From Gammaproteobacteria bacterium (lineage in GTDB: Bacteria > Pseudomonadota > Gammaproteobacteria > UBA4575): DNA of 64,000 nucleotides. Positions within the stretch are counted from its first letter, which is position 1, and every line of letters begins with the position of its first letter. Below, piece after piece: positions 40,743-48,555 of the stretch. The stretch spans positions 2,250,894-2,314,893 of the forward strand of contig CP046178.1 of the NCBI GenBank assembly GCA_014075255.1, written 5' to 3'. Position numbers and translations under genes: made by a program. The notes beneath the pieces were generated by a model. It was not told where the DNA came from, did not search any database, and saw only the letters and a program-made list of their open reading frames with translations.

Positions 40743-41210
40743 TTAGCTGGCTATTTTCCAGCTACCATCATCTTGGCGGCAGGCAGTGCCATAGGCCGTT
40801 TCCGATTCACCGCCCACTTCAACCATGGAGGTGTATTCACGACAGAAGCTGCCATCCGCCATTTCAAAGGTGTTGGTCGGTATCACCGATCCAGCATTAC
40901 CACTGTCTGGGTTGGACCACATTGTTTCGGTATTAGACTTGTTGGTTTCAAGTGCAGAATACGTGGCTTTTTGCATGGCTTGATGATCATTCGTATCTAA
41001 GCGTTTGCCAATATGTGAACCCACCAGCGCGCCACCAATGGCACCTGCCGCTGTGGCCCATACTGTTCCTCGTCCATCGCCGACGGTGGAGCCTAAAATA
41101 GCACCAATCGCGCCTCCGGCTACGGTGCCTTGAGTTTGGTTAGTTCCAGGTAAGCTGGCACAGCCCGTCATGGCTGCAAGCATTAATATTAGTATTCCTA
41201 TTTTATTCAT
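40743..41210 (-). CDS. Glycine-zipper 2TM lipoprotein
   Basis: Signal peptide with a lipobox (LAAMTGC, Cys17). A glycine-zipper region (VAGGAIGAILGSTVG and TAAGAIGGALVGSHIGK) forms a membrane hairpin, as in the rickettsial 17-kDa antigen/SlyB family. The C-terminal part (GSFCREYTSMVEVGGESETAYGTAC) has a Cys pair typical of the surface-antigen fold. It is a likely outer-membrane lipoprotein. Confidence 0.9.
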   Translation of the reverse strand: MNKIGILILMLAAMTGCASLPGTNQTQGTVAGGAIGAILGSTVGDGRGTVWATAAGAIGGALVGSHIGKRLDTNDHQAMQKATYSALETNKSNTETMWSNPDSGNAGSVIPTNTFEMADGSFCREYTSMVEVGGESETAYGTACRQDDGSWKIAS

Positions 41211-41255
41211 CGCCTTTCTCCTTAAAGTTTCATTTTCTTTTGTTAGTAAAATTTT

Positions 41256-41615
41256 CTAATGTCCATATCGGTAACGATTGTGGTATCGATTAGAGTAATA
41301 GTAGTTACGTGGTTGGTAATAACGGTGACCATAGCGGTTATATCGATGGCCTCTATAATGAGAATTTCCACCTCGGTAATATCGATTGCCGCGATAATGA
41401 TTGCGTTTCGATTTGTGGCGGTAATTTCGTTTTCCATAATGTCTAGAGTGAGAAGCCTTGCTGAAGTTTAGGGAGGAGTGCAAAGCTTCTGACTCGTAGA
41501 CCGTACGATGTAAACCTTCATTTAAGTCGCGTGCGTTACTTGCATTAGCAGATAGCAATAATAAAAGAGTTGCTACGGATACAAGTACGACTTCAAGATT
41601 AATTTTATTTTGCAT
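41256..41615 (-). CDS. Secreted Tyr/Arg/His/Asn-rich protein
   Basis: The signal peptide (to about residue 28, NARD) precedes a short polar stretch and a C-terminal region of RYYRGGNSHYRGHRYNRY type. It resembles in style the protein at 23021-23497, though it has more Tyr and Asn. A role in surface or metal binding is possible but unproven. Confidence 0.6.
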   Translation of the reverse strand: MQNKINLEVVLVSVATLLLLLSANASNARDLNEGLHRTVYESEALHSSLNFSKASHSRHYGKRNYRHKSKRNHYRGNRYYRGGNSHYRGHRYNRYGHRYYQPRNYYYSNRYHNRYRYGH

Positions 41616-41627
41616 GGTAGTTCTCTT

Positions 41628-41801
41628 TTACTTTACTTCTACTACATCCAATAGAGAGTTGTAATATTCATCACACTTATTGCATTCGCCGTTGTAATCC
41701 ACCCAGTCTGGGTACTCTTTGCGAATCATTTCGCGAAGGAATAATTCAGCCACTAGATTTAAGTGCTTGTCCAAGTTTTTTGATTTTTCTATTTGGTTCA
41801 T
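41628..41801 (-). CDS. Small cytoplasmic protein with CxxC
   Basis: A 57-residue product (MNQIEKSKNLDKHLNLVAEL, later GECNKCDEYYNSLL) with one CNKC pair that could bind metal. Its ATG has GGAG at a good distance (CTGGAGCGAGAACATG), and it lies between two genes on the same strand. It is shorter than the usual ORF cut-off, which is why it is easily missed. Confidence 0.6.
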   Translation of the reverse strand: MNQIEKSKNLDKHLNLVAELFLREMIRKEYPDWVDYNGECNKCDEYYNSLLDVVEVK

Positions 41802-41833
41802 GTTCTCGCTCCAGTTAAGGTTTAGTTCACAAT

Positions 41834-42157
41834 TTAAAATCTAAGTTCAAATATATTATTATTGACTACTTCTATGTCATCTAAATAGGTATCAGGTTTA
41901 ACCGAATTTGTTGAGTTCACTAAACTTGAATTCAAATTTAATAAATTAGCGTTATCTCTTGGTGTTTCTACCATATGCATAGCTAATGGTTTCTTAGCGG
42001 GTCTTGCGATGCCTGGAAATAACGTCATCTGAAAACGAGGTTCAACAATTTCTTTAAAATTCATTGTTTCGTCATTTATTTCAAATTCACTGGCGGTTGC
42101 TGCGCTAGCGCTTATGGTTAAAAGTGCAATGAATATACTTGTATATATAGTTTTCAT
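41834..42157 (-). CDS. Secreted hypothetical protein
   Basis: A signal peptide (ISASAATASEFE) precedes an 84-residue unknown region without Cys. No family recognised. It is one of a run of small secreted genes on the minus strand (40743-42478). Confidence 0.5.
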   Translation of the reverse strand: MKTIYTSIFIALLTISASAATASEFEINDETMNFKEIVEPRFQMTLFPGIARPAKKPLAMHMVETPRDNANLLNLNSSLVNSTNSVKPDTYLDDIEVVNNNIFELRF

Positions 42158-42232
42158 AATTATGTATGTTTAAAGAGAACGTCCTTGTTCTTGATTACAT
42201 CCTTATATATTTAAAATCTGCCATTTCGTAGT

Positions 42233-42478
42233 TTATAAAACGTCATTAAGTGAATCATAAGATTGCTGAAGTGAAGTGATATCCTCTTTCTCAGCATTTT
42301 CAACTTTTACATTGAACTGATCCGTTGGGCCTTGAGCCTTAATTTCAGTCATTTCAACTACAGCGGGCTTAACATTGTTCACATCTATATTGCTGAAGTC
42401 GCGACCACCTTGGGCTAGTGCCAAGCCGCTTGTTAACAATAATGTAAGAGTTACGATCGCTTTTGTTTTCATGTCCAT
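42233..42478 (-). CDS. Secreted hypothetical protein
   Basis: An 81-residue product with a clear signal peptide (LLLTSGLALAQGG) and an acidic mature part of about 58 residues. An AGGAAA site is just before the ATG. Family unknown. It points away from the bufferin operon. Confidence 0.55.
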   Translation of the reverse strand: MDMKTKAIVTLTLLLTSGLALAQGGRDFSNIDVNNVKPAVVEMTEIKAQGPTDQFNVKVENAEKEDITSLQQSYDSLNDVL

Positions 42479-42634
42479 ATTTCCTTTTTGTTAAGTTAAT
42501 CAGTTACGACTCAATAGACACGGCTAATGGAATATTCATTGCAGCTTATTTGCCTGATTTACGCGCAAAAAATTCATCGTAATGATTCATTTTTTGCATG
42601 TAATATATTTGAACGGGTGCCGGTCTTGATAATT

Positions 42635-42655
42635 AGTCCGTGTGTTTCACGGACT
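42635..42655. promoter_or_regulatory. 8-bp hairpin in the bufA upstream region
   Basis: AGTCCGTG (42635-42642) is the reverse complement of CACGGACT (42648-42655) around TGTTT. It lies about 100 bp before the bufferin precursor gene and has no T run on the plus strand. It may be an operator or an RNA element of unknown kind. Confidence 0.4.
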
Positions 42656-42752
42656 GCTCATAAAATTCTCGAAATGAAGTAATTAATTCGCTATATATAA
42701 GGTCTATAGGCCTGTATATGGTTAATTCAACTAAAATTTAGGAGTCATTCAA

Positions 42753-43223
42753 ATGAAAAAACAACATACATTGCCTGCATTGTCGGGTATGACCATGGCG
42801 CTTGCGGCGGCAGGTCTTATTGCTGGCTGTACTACTAGTGGGTCGGTTAACAGTGCGGAAACTACCGCTGCGGCGGAAACCGTAGAACTTGCACACTGTT
42901 ATGGCGTGAACACTTGTAAAGGCCACAATGACTGTGGCACTGCAACGAATGATTGTGGTGGTCAAGCTTCATGTAAAGGCACAGGATTTGTTGCAATGCC
43001 GGTTAAGGCATGTGGTGACATCGGTGGAACCGTTAAAGATGAATGGAGAGGCGAAGTCACTACGGCTGATCTTGTTCATTGTAATGGTGTAAATATTTGC
43101 AAAGGCCACAATGACTGCGGTACTGCAAATAATGACTGTGCTGGTCAAGCTTCATGTAAGGGAACAGGATTTGTAGGGACTACTGCTAAATCTTGTGGTG
43201 ATGTTGGTGGAGAGGTTGGCTAA
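42753..43223 (+). CDS. BufA2-like bufferin precursor with duplicated core
   Basis: The 156-residue precursor has an N-terminal membrane or lipoprotein-like segment (LAAAGLIAGC, Cys26). Two Cys modules follow, at residues 48-92 and 109-153, each of the form HCxGVNxCKGHNDC...CKGTGF...CGD. This matches BufA2-type bufferin precursors, which a DUF692/MNIO enzyme modifies at Cys to give copper-buffering peptides. The known class usually has one module; here it is tandemly duplicated with 6 Cys each. The next genes encode the matching enzyme and partner. A hairpin with four T's follows the gene. Confidence 0.82.
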   Translation: MKKQHTLPALSGMTMALAAAGLIAGCTTSGSVNSAETTAAAETVELAHCYGVNTCKGHNDCGTATNDCGGQASCKGTGFVAMPVKACGDIGGTVKDEWRGEVTTADLVHCNGVNICKGHNDCGTANNDCAGQASCKGTGFVGTTAKSCGDVGGEVG

Positions 43224-43254
43224 ACTAGCTCTACTATATTAAACACCTCCAAGG

Positions 43255-43286
43255 ACCGGGGGAGCATTAACACTTCCCCGGTTTTA
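43255..43286 (+). terminator. Hairpin between bufA and bufB (attenuator)
   Basis: ACCGGGGGAG (43255-43264) pairs with CTTCCCCGGT (43273-43282) around an 8-nt loop; a G-U pair is included. TTTT follows. Located between precursor and enzyme genes, it would allow more precursor than enzyme transcript. The T run is short, so termination is likely partial. Confidence 0.65.
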
Positions 43287-43291
43287 TTAAT

Positions 43292-44122
43292 ATGAATAAT
43301 AAATTTATTGGTTATGGTCTGGGTCTGCGTACCGTGCACTATCAGCATGTTTTAGAGCACAAGCCGGATGTGGATTGGTTTGAGGTGCATTCTGAAAACT
43401 TTATGGTCGCAGGTGGCAAGCCTAAGTATTACTTACACGCCATTCGTGAACATTATCCTCTTGTTTTACACGGTGTGTCGATGTCGATTGGCAGTACGGA
43501 TCCGTTAGATTTTGATTATTTGAAGAAACTAAAAACCTTAGTGGCTGAAGTTCAACCTGAATGGATTTCAGATCATTTTTGTTGGACTGCGGTAGGTGAC
43601 ATCAATAGCCACGACTTATTACCCATGCCTTATAACGAGGAAGCGATAGATCATCTTGTGGATCGAATTACTCAAGTGCAAGATTTTATGGGCAGGCAGA
43701 TTTTATTTGAAAATGTGTCTAGTTATTTGACCTATAAAAACTCTGAAATGGAAGAGTGGGAATTTATTAGTGAAATTGTAAAACGTGCGGACTGTAAAAT
43801 GCTGTTAGATATTAATAATATCTATGTTAGTTCACGTAATCATGGTTTCTCACCACAAGAGTTTCTAAATAATATTGATCCTAATTGTGTTCAACAGTTT
43901 CATTTGGCTGGGCATGAAGACTGTGGTGATTATGTAATTGATACGCACGATCATGATGTGCCTGACCCGGTTTGGGATTTATATGCTGATGCTTTGAAAC
44001 GCTTTGGTCCGGTAAGTGCAATGATTGAGCGTGATGATAATATTCCAGAATTTTCAGAATTACAGGCAGAAATGAACCACGCAAAAGAAATTGCGCAAAC
44101 GGTTCATCCACAAGCGGCCTAG
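43292..44122 (+). CDS. DUF692/MNIO-family enzyme (BufB-like)
   Basis: The TIM-barrel DUF692 protein (276 residues) has the family signatures YGLGLRTVHYQHVLEHKP, VHSENFM, LHGVSMSIGSTDPLD, ISDHFCW, ENVSSY, DINNIYVS, and GHEDCGD. Metal-binding His, Asp and Glu lie in these. MNIO enzymes use iron and O2 to modify Cys residues of RiPP precursors such as bufferins. Its ATG lacks a clear ribosome-binding site and follows an attenuator hairpin. Confidence 0.93.
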   Translation: MNNKFIGYGLGLRTVHYQHVLEHKPDVDWFEVHSENFMVAGGKPKYYLHAIREHYPLVLHGVSMSIGSTDPLDFDYLKKLKTLVAEVQPEWISDHFCWTAVGDINSHDLLPMPYNEEAIDHLVDRITQVQDFMGRQILFENVSSYLTYKNSEMEEWEFISEIVKRADCKMLLDINNIYVSSRNHGFSPQEFLNNIDPNCVQQFHLAGHEDCGDYVIDTHDHDVPDPVWDLYADALKRFGPVSAMIERDDNIPEFSELQAEMNHAKEIAQTVHPQAA

Positions 44123-44155
44123 AAGGGTGGCCTAGAACGATGGATAAGTTTATTT

Positions 44156-44929
44156 ATGTTTGAACTGAGTAAGCTGCAACATGAATTTATGCAACATTTG
44201 TTGGATAAAGATTCCGTTATTGCTCAAAATGTAACGCAACAAGGACAGGTGCCTGTTTCTACCCGCTTGGGTATTTATGGCAATGCTTATAAGGTTCGTT
44301 TAAAAGGCAGTATCGAAAACGACCACGAAATGCTGGGCATCTATCTAGGAGATGAGCTGTTTGATTTACTGGCTGCGGGATACATTGAATCTAAGCCTTC
44401 GCATTACACTTCCTTGCGTGATTTTTGCCAACACTTGCCAGAGTATTTAAGAACGACGGCACCTTTTTCGGATCATCCTATTATTGCCGAGATTGCAGAT
44501 TTCGAAAGACTGTTATTAATTGCATTTGATGCAGGGAATGCACAAAGAGCGACTATTGAAGAGTTAACTGCAATTCCACAAGAGCAATGGCCGGATTTAA
44601 CATTACGTTTTCATCCGAGCCTGCAGATTTATACAACCGATTGGAATTCAGTGCCTAGCTGGCAAGCTCTTAAAGCTGAAAAATCTCCACCTCAACAAGA
44701 AGAGTTAAAAGCACAATGGTTGATATGGCGTAACCGTGATCGCATTACCGAGTTTCGTTCACTTGCGAATGATGAGCATGCCATGTTGAGCGGTTTTTTA
44801 CAGGGCAGTAACTTTGCAGAAATTTGTGAAGAGCTGCTTGAGTTTCATGTGGAAGAGGAGGTTGCAAGCCATGCCATACAACATTTAACCTCCTGGCTTA
44901 AAATTGGAATCATTTCTTCATTTCAGTAA
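44156..44929 (+). CDS. DUF2063 protein (BufC-like partner)
   Basis: The 257-residue protein begins with the DUF2063 domain (RLGIYGNAYKVRLKGSIENDHEMLGIYLGDELF), often annotated DNA-binding but now known as a RiPP recognition/partner protein for DUF692 enzymes. The C-terminal domain (WLIWRNRDRITEFRSLANDEHAMLSGFLQG) is typical. It follows bufB by 33 bp. The set bufA-B-C is complete in order. Confidence 0.9.
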   Translation: MFELSKLQHEFMQHLLDKDSVIAQNVTQQGQVPVSTRLGIYGNAYKVRLKGSIENDHEMLGIYLGDELFDLLAAGYIESKPSHYTSLRDFCQHLPEYLRTTAPFSDHPIIAEIADFERLLLIAFDAGNAQRATIEELTAIPQEQWPDLTLRFHPSLQIYTTDWNSVPSWQALKAEKSPPQQEELKAQWLIWRNRDRITEFRSLANDEHAMLSGFLQGSNFAEICEELLEFHVEEEVASHAIQHLTSWLKIGIISSFQ

Positions 44930-45010
44930 CGATTTAATTCACTTCCTAAACAGCCGTTTCCTGCATTGCCCTAGCTCCTCTAATTTTGTATTCATAGATT
45001 AAGTTTTTGC

Positions 45011-45496
45011 TTAATTATTGGATGTAATAGGTTCTTGGATAGAGAATAGAAATAAAATGAGTTCTAAAATTCTACCTCTAACTAAGGTATCGCCGTACTC
45101 AGGGTCTACTTCTGACCAAGATTCTGTACTATATCGGTTTCCCCAAATTGGCATTAATCTTGGCCCATGGCTTTTTACGATTTCTCTACCATCGATAATT
45201 AAATAGGTTTCAAGAAAAGGGAAGACACCATTATTATCTGCAAGCAGTGTGGTGAGATCAGAGGGTTTGAAAACAAGCGCAAATGCATAGGGTCCATTTC
45301 CTTTCCCATTATCTCCATGACATAACGCACATCGTTGCTGAAATTCTTTAGCGCCAGCATTTACTGCATCTATAGATTCGCTCGCAGACACGGTATTAAA
45401 GCTACAAGATAATATTAAGAAAAGTAAAAATAATAGTGCTTGAGTAGTATTTATTTTTAATAAATTTGCTTTATCGAAACTATATTGATAGCGCAT
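45011..45496 (-). CDS. Secreted c-type cytochrome
   Basis: The signal peptide (LLFLILSCSFNTVSA) is followed by a class I cytochrome c with haem motif CALCH and the axial Met in RLMPIWGNR. I start at ATG 45496, which has AGGAG at a suitable distance (the longer frame adds nine residues). The upstream haemoglobin gene stops 10 bp before it, so they form one transcript from the FNR-type promoter near 45960. Confidence 0.88.
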   Translation of the reverse strand: MRYQYSFDKANLLKINTTQALLFLLFLILSCSFNTVSASESIDAVNAGAKEFQQRCALCHGDNGKGNGPYAFALVFKPSDLTTLLADNNGVFPFLETYLIIDGREIVKSHGPRLMPIWGNRYSTESWSEVDPEYGDTLVRGRILELILFLFSIQEPITSNN

Positions 45497-45506
45497 TTCT
45501 AAGCTC

Positions 45507-45875
45507 CTATTTTCCAAGCACATCTTTTCGATGCTCTTCGATTTTTGCCATTACCTTATTTATTAATGTGTCTTCTATTGCTAATTCTTTTAAGGTAGCG
45601 CTTACGCATTCCATCATGGCATCTACATGATCATCATTAAGGCCATTTTCAACAACCTTCTCATGTGCTTTACGCATCGTTTTTCCTAAATATAAAGATG
45701 GGCCACCAAATATGTTTGTTAAAAAACTGGACATTTTTCGCTTTTGTTTTTCTATATCTATATTTTTGAAAAAACCATTAATGCGTTCGTCACGTAGTAT
45801 ATTTACATAGAGAATGGCAGAAGCTTTTTCGACAGTTTCCTTGCCTCCTATCTCATCAAATAATGTCTGATCCAT
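45507..45875 (-). CDS. Truncated haemoglobin, group I type
   Basis: The protein begins MDQTLFDEIGGKETVEKAS, as in group I truncated globins (FDEIGG). It has KMSSFLTNIFGGPSLYLG and the haem-ligand His in MRKAHEKV. It may bind O2 or NO. I start at ATG 45875 with GGAGG at proper spacing; the longer frame adds 15 residues. A consensus FNR-type box lies 106 bp upstream of the start codon. Confidence 0.9.
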   Translation of the reverse strand: MDQTLFDEIGGKETVEKASAILYVNILRDERINGFFKNIDIEKQKRKMSSFLTNIFGGPSLYLGKTMRKAHEKVVENGLNDDHVDAMMECVSATLKELAIEDTLINKVMAKIEEHRKDVLGK

Positions 45876-45952
45876 AACGCCTCCATAGATTGATATCAAT
45901 TTAGTAACGGTCTTTGCCACTAAAGGCTTTTCGCTTTAGAAGCGATATAGAT

Positions 45953-45994
45953 AGGTTAAATGCGCAACGATATGCGTGATCTGATATAGATCAG
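45953..45994 (-). promoter_or_regulatory. FNR-type promoter for the haemoglobin-cytochrome operon
   Basis: The box CTGATATAGATCAG (45981-45994) reads CTGAT-N4-ATCAG on either strand. On the minus strand a 22-nt spacer separates it from TAACCT (45958 down to 45953), which fits the -10 region of a class II FNR promoter (box centre 32 nt from hexamer centre). The same box and hexamer at the same distance precede the rightward operon. Activation is inferred, not shown. Confidence 0.75.
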
Positions 45995-46059
45995 TAATTA
46001 GCGAATAAGCTAATGAATTGTCTAGGTAGGAAAATTGAAGTGTATATAGGGGAGGCTAT

Positions 46060-46803
46060 TTAGTTTAAAGACTGATCGCCTTCAGCAATATCACACAATA
46101 GACTATGGTTAAGTATCGATATTTTCTTTCTGTTGGCATCTAAAACTTTGTTGTCTTTAAATTTAGAAATTAATCTACTTATTGTTTCATCTGCAAGTCC
46201 AAGATAGTTACCAATGTCATATCGAGTCATTGTTAAGTCAAACTCTTCTGCTGAATATCCACGAGCTTTAAAACGTCCAGAGAGGCTGATTAAAAACGTT
46301 GCTAGTTTTTGTTCAGCATTACGGCGCGCAAGCAACATCAGCATTGTATGGTCTTTGGTAATTTCATTACTAATCAAACTGAGTAACTGTTGTTGAAGGC
46401 CTGGTATTTTCACGCATAAAACATTTAGATCATTAATGGGTAATTCACAAATAGTAGTGGTATCAAGTGATATTCCCGAACAACTATGTATTTCGTTATC
46501 TAAGCCATCTAAACCAAGCAGTTCACCGGGCAAATGGAAACCTAGTACTTGTTCTTCGCCATTTTTGTCTGTACTAAATGTCTTTACAGATCCCGATCTA
46601 ACGGCATATACACAACCCGACTTTTCGCCTTGTCTAAATATAGTCTCGCCTTTCTGTACCAGTCTTCTTTGTTGGATTACCTCATCTAGAGTCGTTAGAT
46701 CATTACTATCTAAGCCTCGTGGAAGGCATAACTCAACCAATGAGCAATTTTTGCATGAAGCCTTAAGTGATTTGAAATTAACTTTTTGTTCGGTCTGAGG
46801 CAT
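46060..46803 (-). CDS. fnr: FNR-family transcription regulator (4Fe-4S type)
   Basis: The protein has the three N-terminal cluster Cys (C17, C20, C26 in CKNCSLVELC) and the fourth at C119 (TTICELP), the same pattern as E. coli FNR C20, C23, C29 and C122. The HTH (YDIGNYLGLADETISRLISKF) keeps E206, S209 and R210 of the recognition helix, so it should bind TTGAT-like half-sites. It is therefore an oxygen-sensing activator that would work in low O2. It lies between its two apparent target operons. Confidence 0.94.
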   Translation of the reverse strand: MPQTEQKVNFKSLKASCKNCSLVELCLPRGLDSNDLTTLDEVIQQRRLVQKGETIFRQGEKSGCVYAVRSGSVKTFSTDKNGEEQVLGFHLPGELLGLDGLDNEIHSCSGISLDTTTICELPINDLNVLCVKIPGLQQQLLSLISNEITKDHTMLMLLARRNAEQKLATFLISLSGRFKARGYSAEEFDLTMTRYDIGNYLGLADETISRLISKFKDNKVLDANRKKISILNHSLLCDIAEGDQSLN

Positions 46804-46928
46804 TAGGTTTCTATATTTCCCTTTGTACTATAAGGTTTGCGTGCAGTCTCTATATACATATGTTAACGCATTCTAGCGCTTAATTATTATGAATAAGCAT
46901 CTTAATTAATTTGTTCAATTGAGCTTTC

Positions 46929-46942
46929 CTGTTCTAGATCAG
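46929..46942. promoter_or_regulatory. Second, imperfect FNR-type box
   Basis: CTGTTCTAGATCAG has one perfect half (ATCAG) and one altered half (CTGTT instead of CTGAT). It is 60 bp from the perfect box at 46989. On the minus strand a TAAGAT hexamer at about 46899-46904 lies 34 nt away, so it may serve fnr autoregulation. Low confidence. Confidence 0.45.
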
Positions 46943-46988
46943 TAAATACGAATAATAATTCATTTTATTCAGTATCTGAGAAATTATG

Positions 46989-47030
46989 CTGATTTAGATC
47001 AGTGTAATCCTGTAAGGCCCAAATTAACCT
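46989..47030 (+). promoter_or_regulatory. FNR-type promoter for the twelve-gene operon
   Basis: CTGATTTAGATCAG (46989-47002) is a perfect CTGAT-N4-ATCAG box. A 22-nt spacer leads to TAACCT (47025-47030), with the same sequence and spacing as the leftward promoter at 45953. The expected transcript start is near 47037, about 36 bp before the first start codon at 47073. Confidence 0.75.
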
Positions 47031-47072
47031 GTGTTCAAGATTTTGGCACAAAATTATTTGGAGATTAAGAAC

Positions 47073-47684
47073 ATGGGTCTATTTAGTTCAAAGAAAAAAG
47101 TACATCAAGCTACAAAACTTATTTGCAATAAAAAAGATGCTGGTTCATACAAATGTGTCTTTTTAGCATCTTATAGAAAACTTCCTGTTGAAGTGAGTTG
47201 GGAAGAATCTTCTGTTGCCGATGACAAAATGTCAGAGTCTTTGCATATGACAGGATTGAATCGTTTCCCCTGTGTAGAGGAAGGAGATTTTACGGTATGC
47301 GGAGCAGAGGCTGTTTTAACTTATTTAAATATAAAAGGGGCGGCACCTACAATACATCCGAGAAAAGCTAGGTTGTTGGCTGCACAAAATTATTGGGTTC
47401 AAGTTTTATCAAGAAAATTTGAACCATTGTTAAATGATATACCAAGTAATGTAGTGCGCATCTCAGACATTCTAGAAGTTTTAGACAGGGAAATAGCTGG
47501 AAACAATTATATTGTTGGAGAATTCTCACTCGCAGATGTTCATTGGTCTGCAGTATTCAAGTTACTTGAAGACCAAGGTCAAAGCAGCTTATTTAGTGGC
47601 TTCAAAAACTTAAATTCATGGTTGACTAAAATTAAAACAGAGATACCAGGGTATGAGTCTAATACTGAAAAAGTAGCGGCATAA
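47073..47684 (+). CDS. GST-like protein, first of a pair
   Basis: The protein has a thioredoxin-like N-terminal half and a helical C-terminal half, as in glutathione S-transferases. Landmarks shared with the next gene are EGDFTVCGAEAVLTYLN, AAQNYWVQVL and NNYIVGEFSLADVHWSA. The usual N-terminal catalytic motif is not evident, so a redox or scaffold role is possible. I start at ATG 47073, which has TTGGAG at good spacing; the longer frame adds 14 residues. First gene of the operon. Confidence 0.7.
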   Translation: MGLFSSKKKVHQATKLICNKKDAGSYKCVFLASYRKLPVEVSWEESSVADDKMSESLHMTGLNRFPCVEEGDFTVCGAEAVLTYLNIKGAAPTIHPRKARLLAAQNYWVQVLSRKFEPLLNDIPSNVVRISDILEVLDREIAGNNYIVGEFSLADVHWSAVFKLLEDQGQSSLFSGFKNLNSWLTKIKTEIPGYESNTEKVAA

Positions 47685-47717
47685 AAAATTACATACATTT
47701 TAATGATAGGAAAAATT

Positions 47718-48512
47718 ATGACAGATTTATTCAATGCAATGGCAGAAAAATCAGGACATGCAGATGCTTCTAAATATGGCATGTCTGGTGAAATGAAAAA
47801 GACACAATACGTGCTTGAGTTGATTGGCTCTCCAACCGATGCAGATACTCTCAAATGTATTATCACAGCTGCAGAACAAGGTATGGAGATGAATTGCTAC
47901 AGCATGATTACTAATGCTGTAGATGGCATGGATAATTTAATAAAAGAAATATCTCCATTCTCAATTACTCCCTGCTTAAAAGAGGGTGACTTTGTTACTT
48001 GCGGTAGTGATGCCATAACTTCATTCACAGATGCACGAGGTTTGGGATATGCGCTTACGCCACGTAATGCATCGCTTGCAGCAATGCAAAATTATTGGGT
48101 AGATATAGCTGAATCAAATGTTGCACCTCATGTAAATCTTATGGTTGATGAAGCGATTACAAAGAAAATAAAAGATTCTTCTTATTTGCCTGATACACAG
48201 GTGATTAATGCTAATAACGAAGATCTAAAAATATTTTTTGATGCTTTAGATCAGCAGTTGTCAAGTAACAAATATATTGTTTGCGATAAGTATACCTGGG
48301 CAGATCTTCATTGGACTGCATATGCTCATCTTTGTGTAGTCGCTGGGTATGAATCTATTATCGATGATAGAAAAAATGTAAAAGCATGGTTTGATCGAAT
48401 TAAATTTAGAAAAAGTCAATGTGGCCAAGATCTCATAGCTTATGACATGTTGCCAAATTCAGGCGAGACACTGAAAGGACAACTTAAGGATGTGGTAATT
48501 GATAATTACTAA
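47718..48512 (+). CDS. GST-like protein, second of a pair
   Basis: This protein shares EGDFVTCGSDAITSFTD, AAMQNYWVDIAES and NKYIVCDKYTWADLHWTA with the preceding gene, so the two are tandem paralogues. It has an extra N-terminal segment and Cys-rich spots (CIITAAEQGMEMNCY). I use ATG 47718, preceded by TAGGAAAA; ATG 47703 is five codons upstream. The gap after the first gene is 33 bp. Confidence 0.7.
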   Translation: MTDLFNAMAEKSGHADASKYGMSGEMKKTQYVLELIGSPTDADTLKCIITAAEQGMEMNCYSMITNAVDGMDNLIKEISPFSITPCLKEGDFVTCGSDAITSFTDARGLGYALTPRNASLAAMQNYWVDIAESNVAPHVNLMVDEAITKKIKDSSYLPDTQVINANNEDLKIFFDALDQQLSSNKYIVCDKYTWADLHWTAYAHLCVVAGYESIIDDRKNVKAWFDRIKFRKSQCGQDLIAYDMLPNSGETLKGQLKDVVIDNY

Positions 48513-48555
48513 GAAAATTAATTTAAATAATAAATAGATAGTAAGTGAGGAAATA

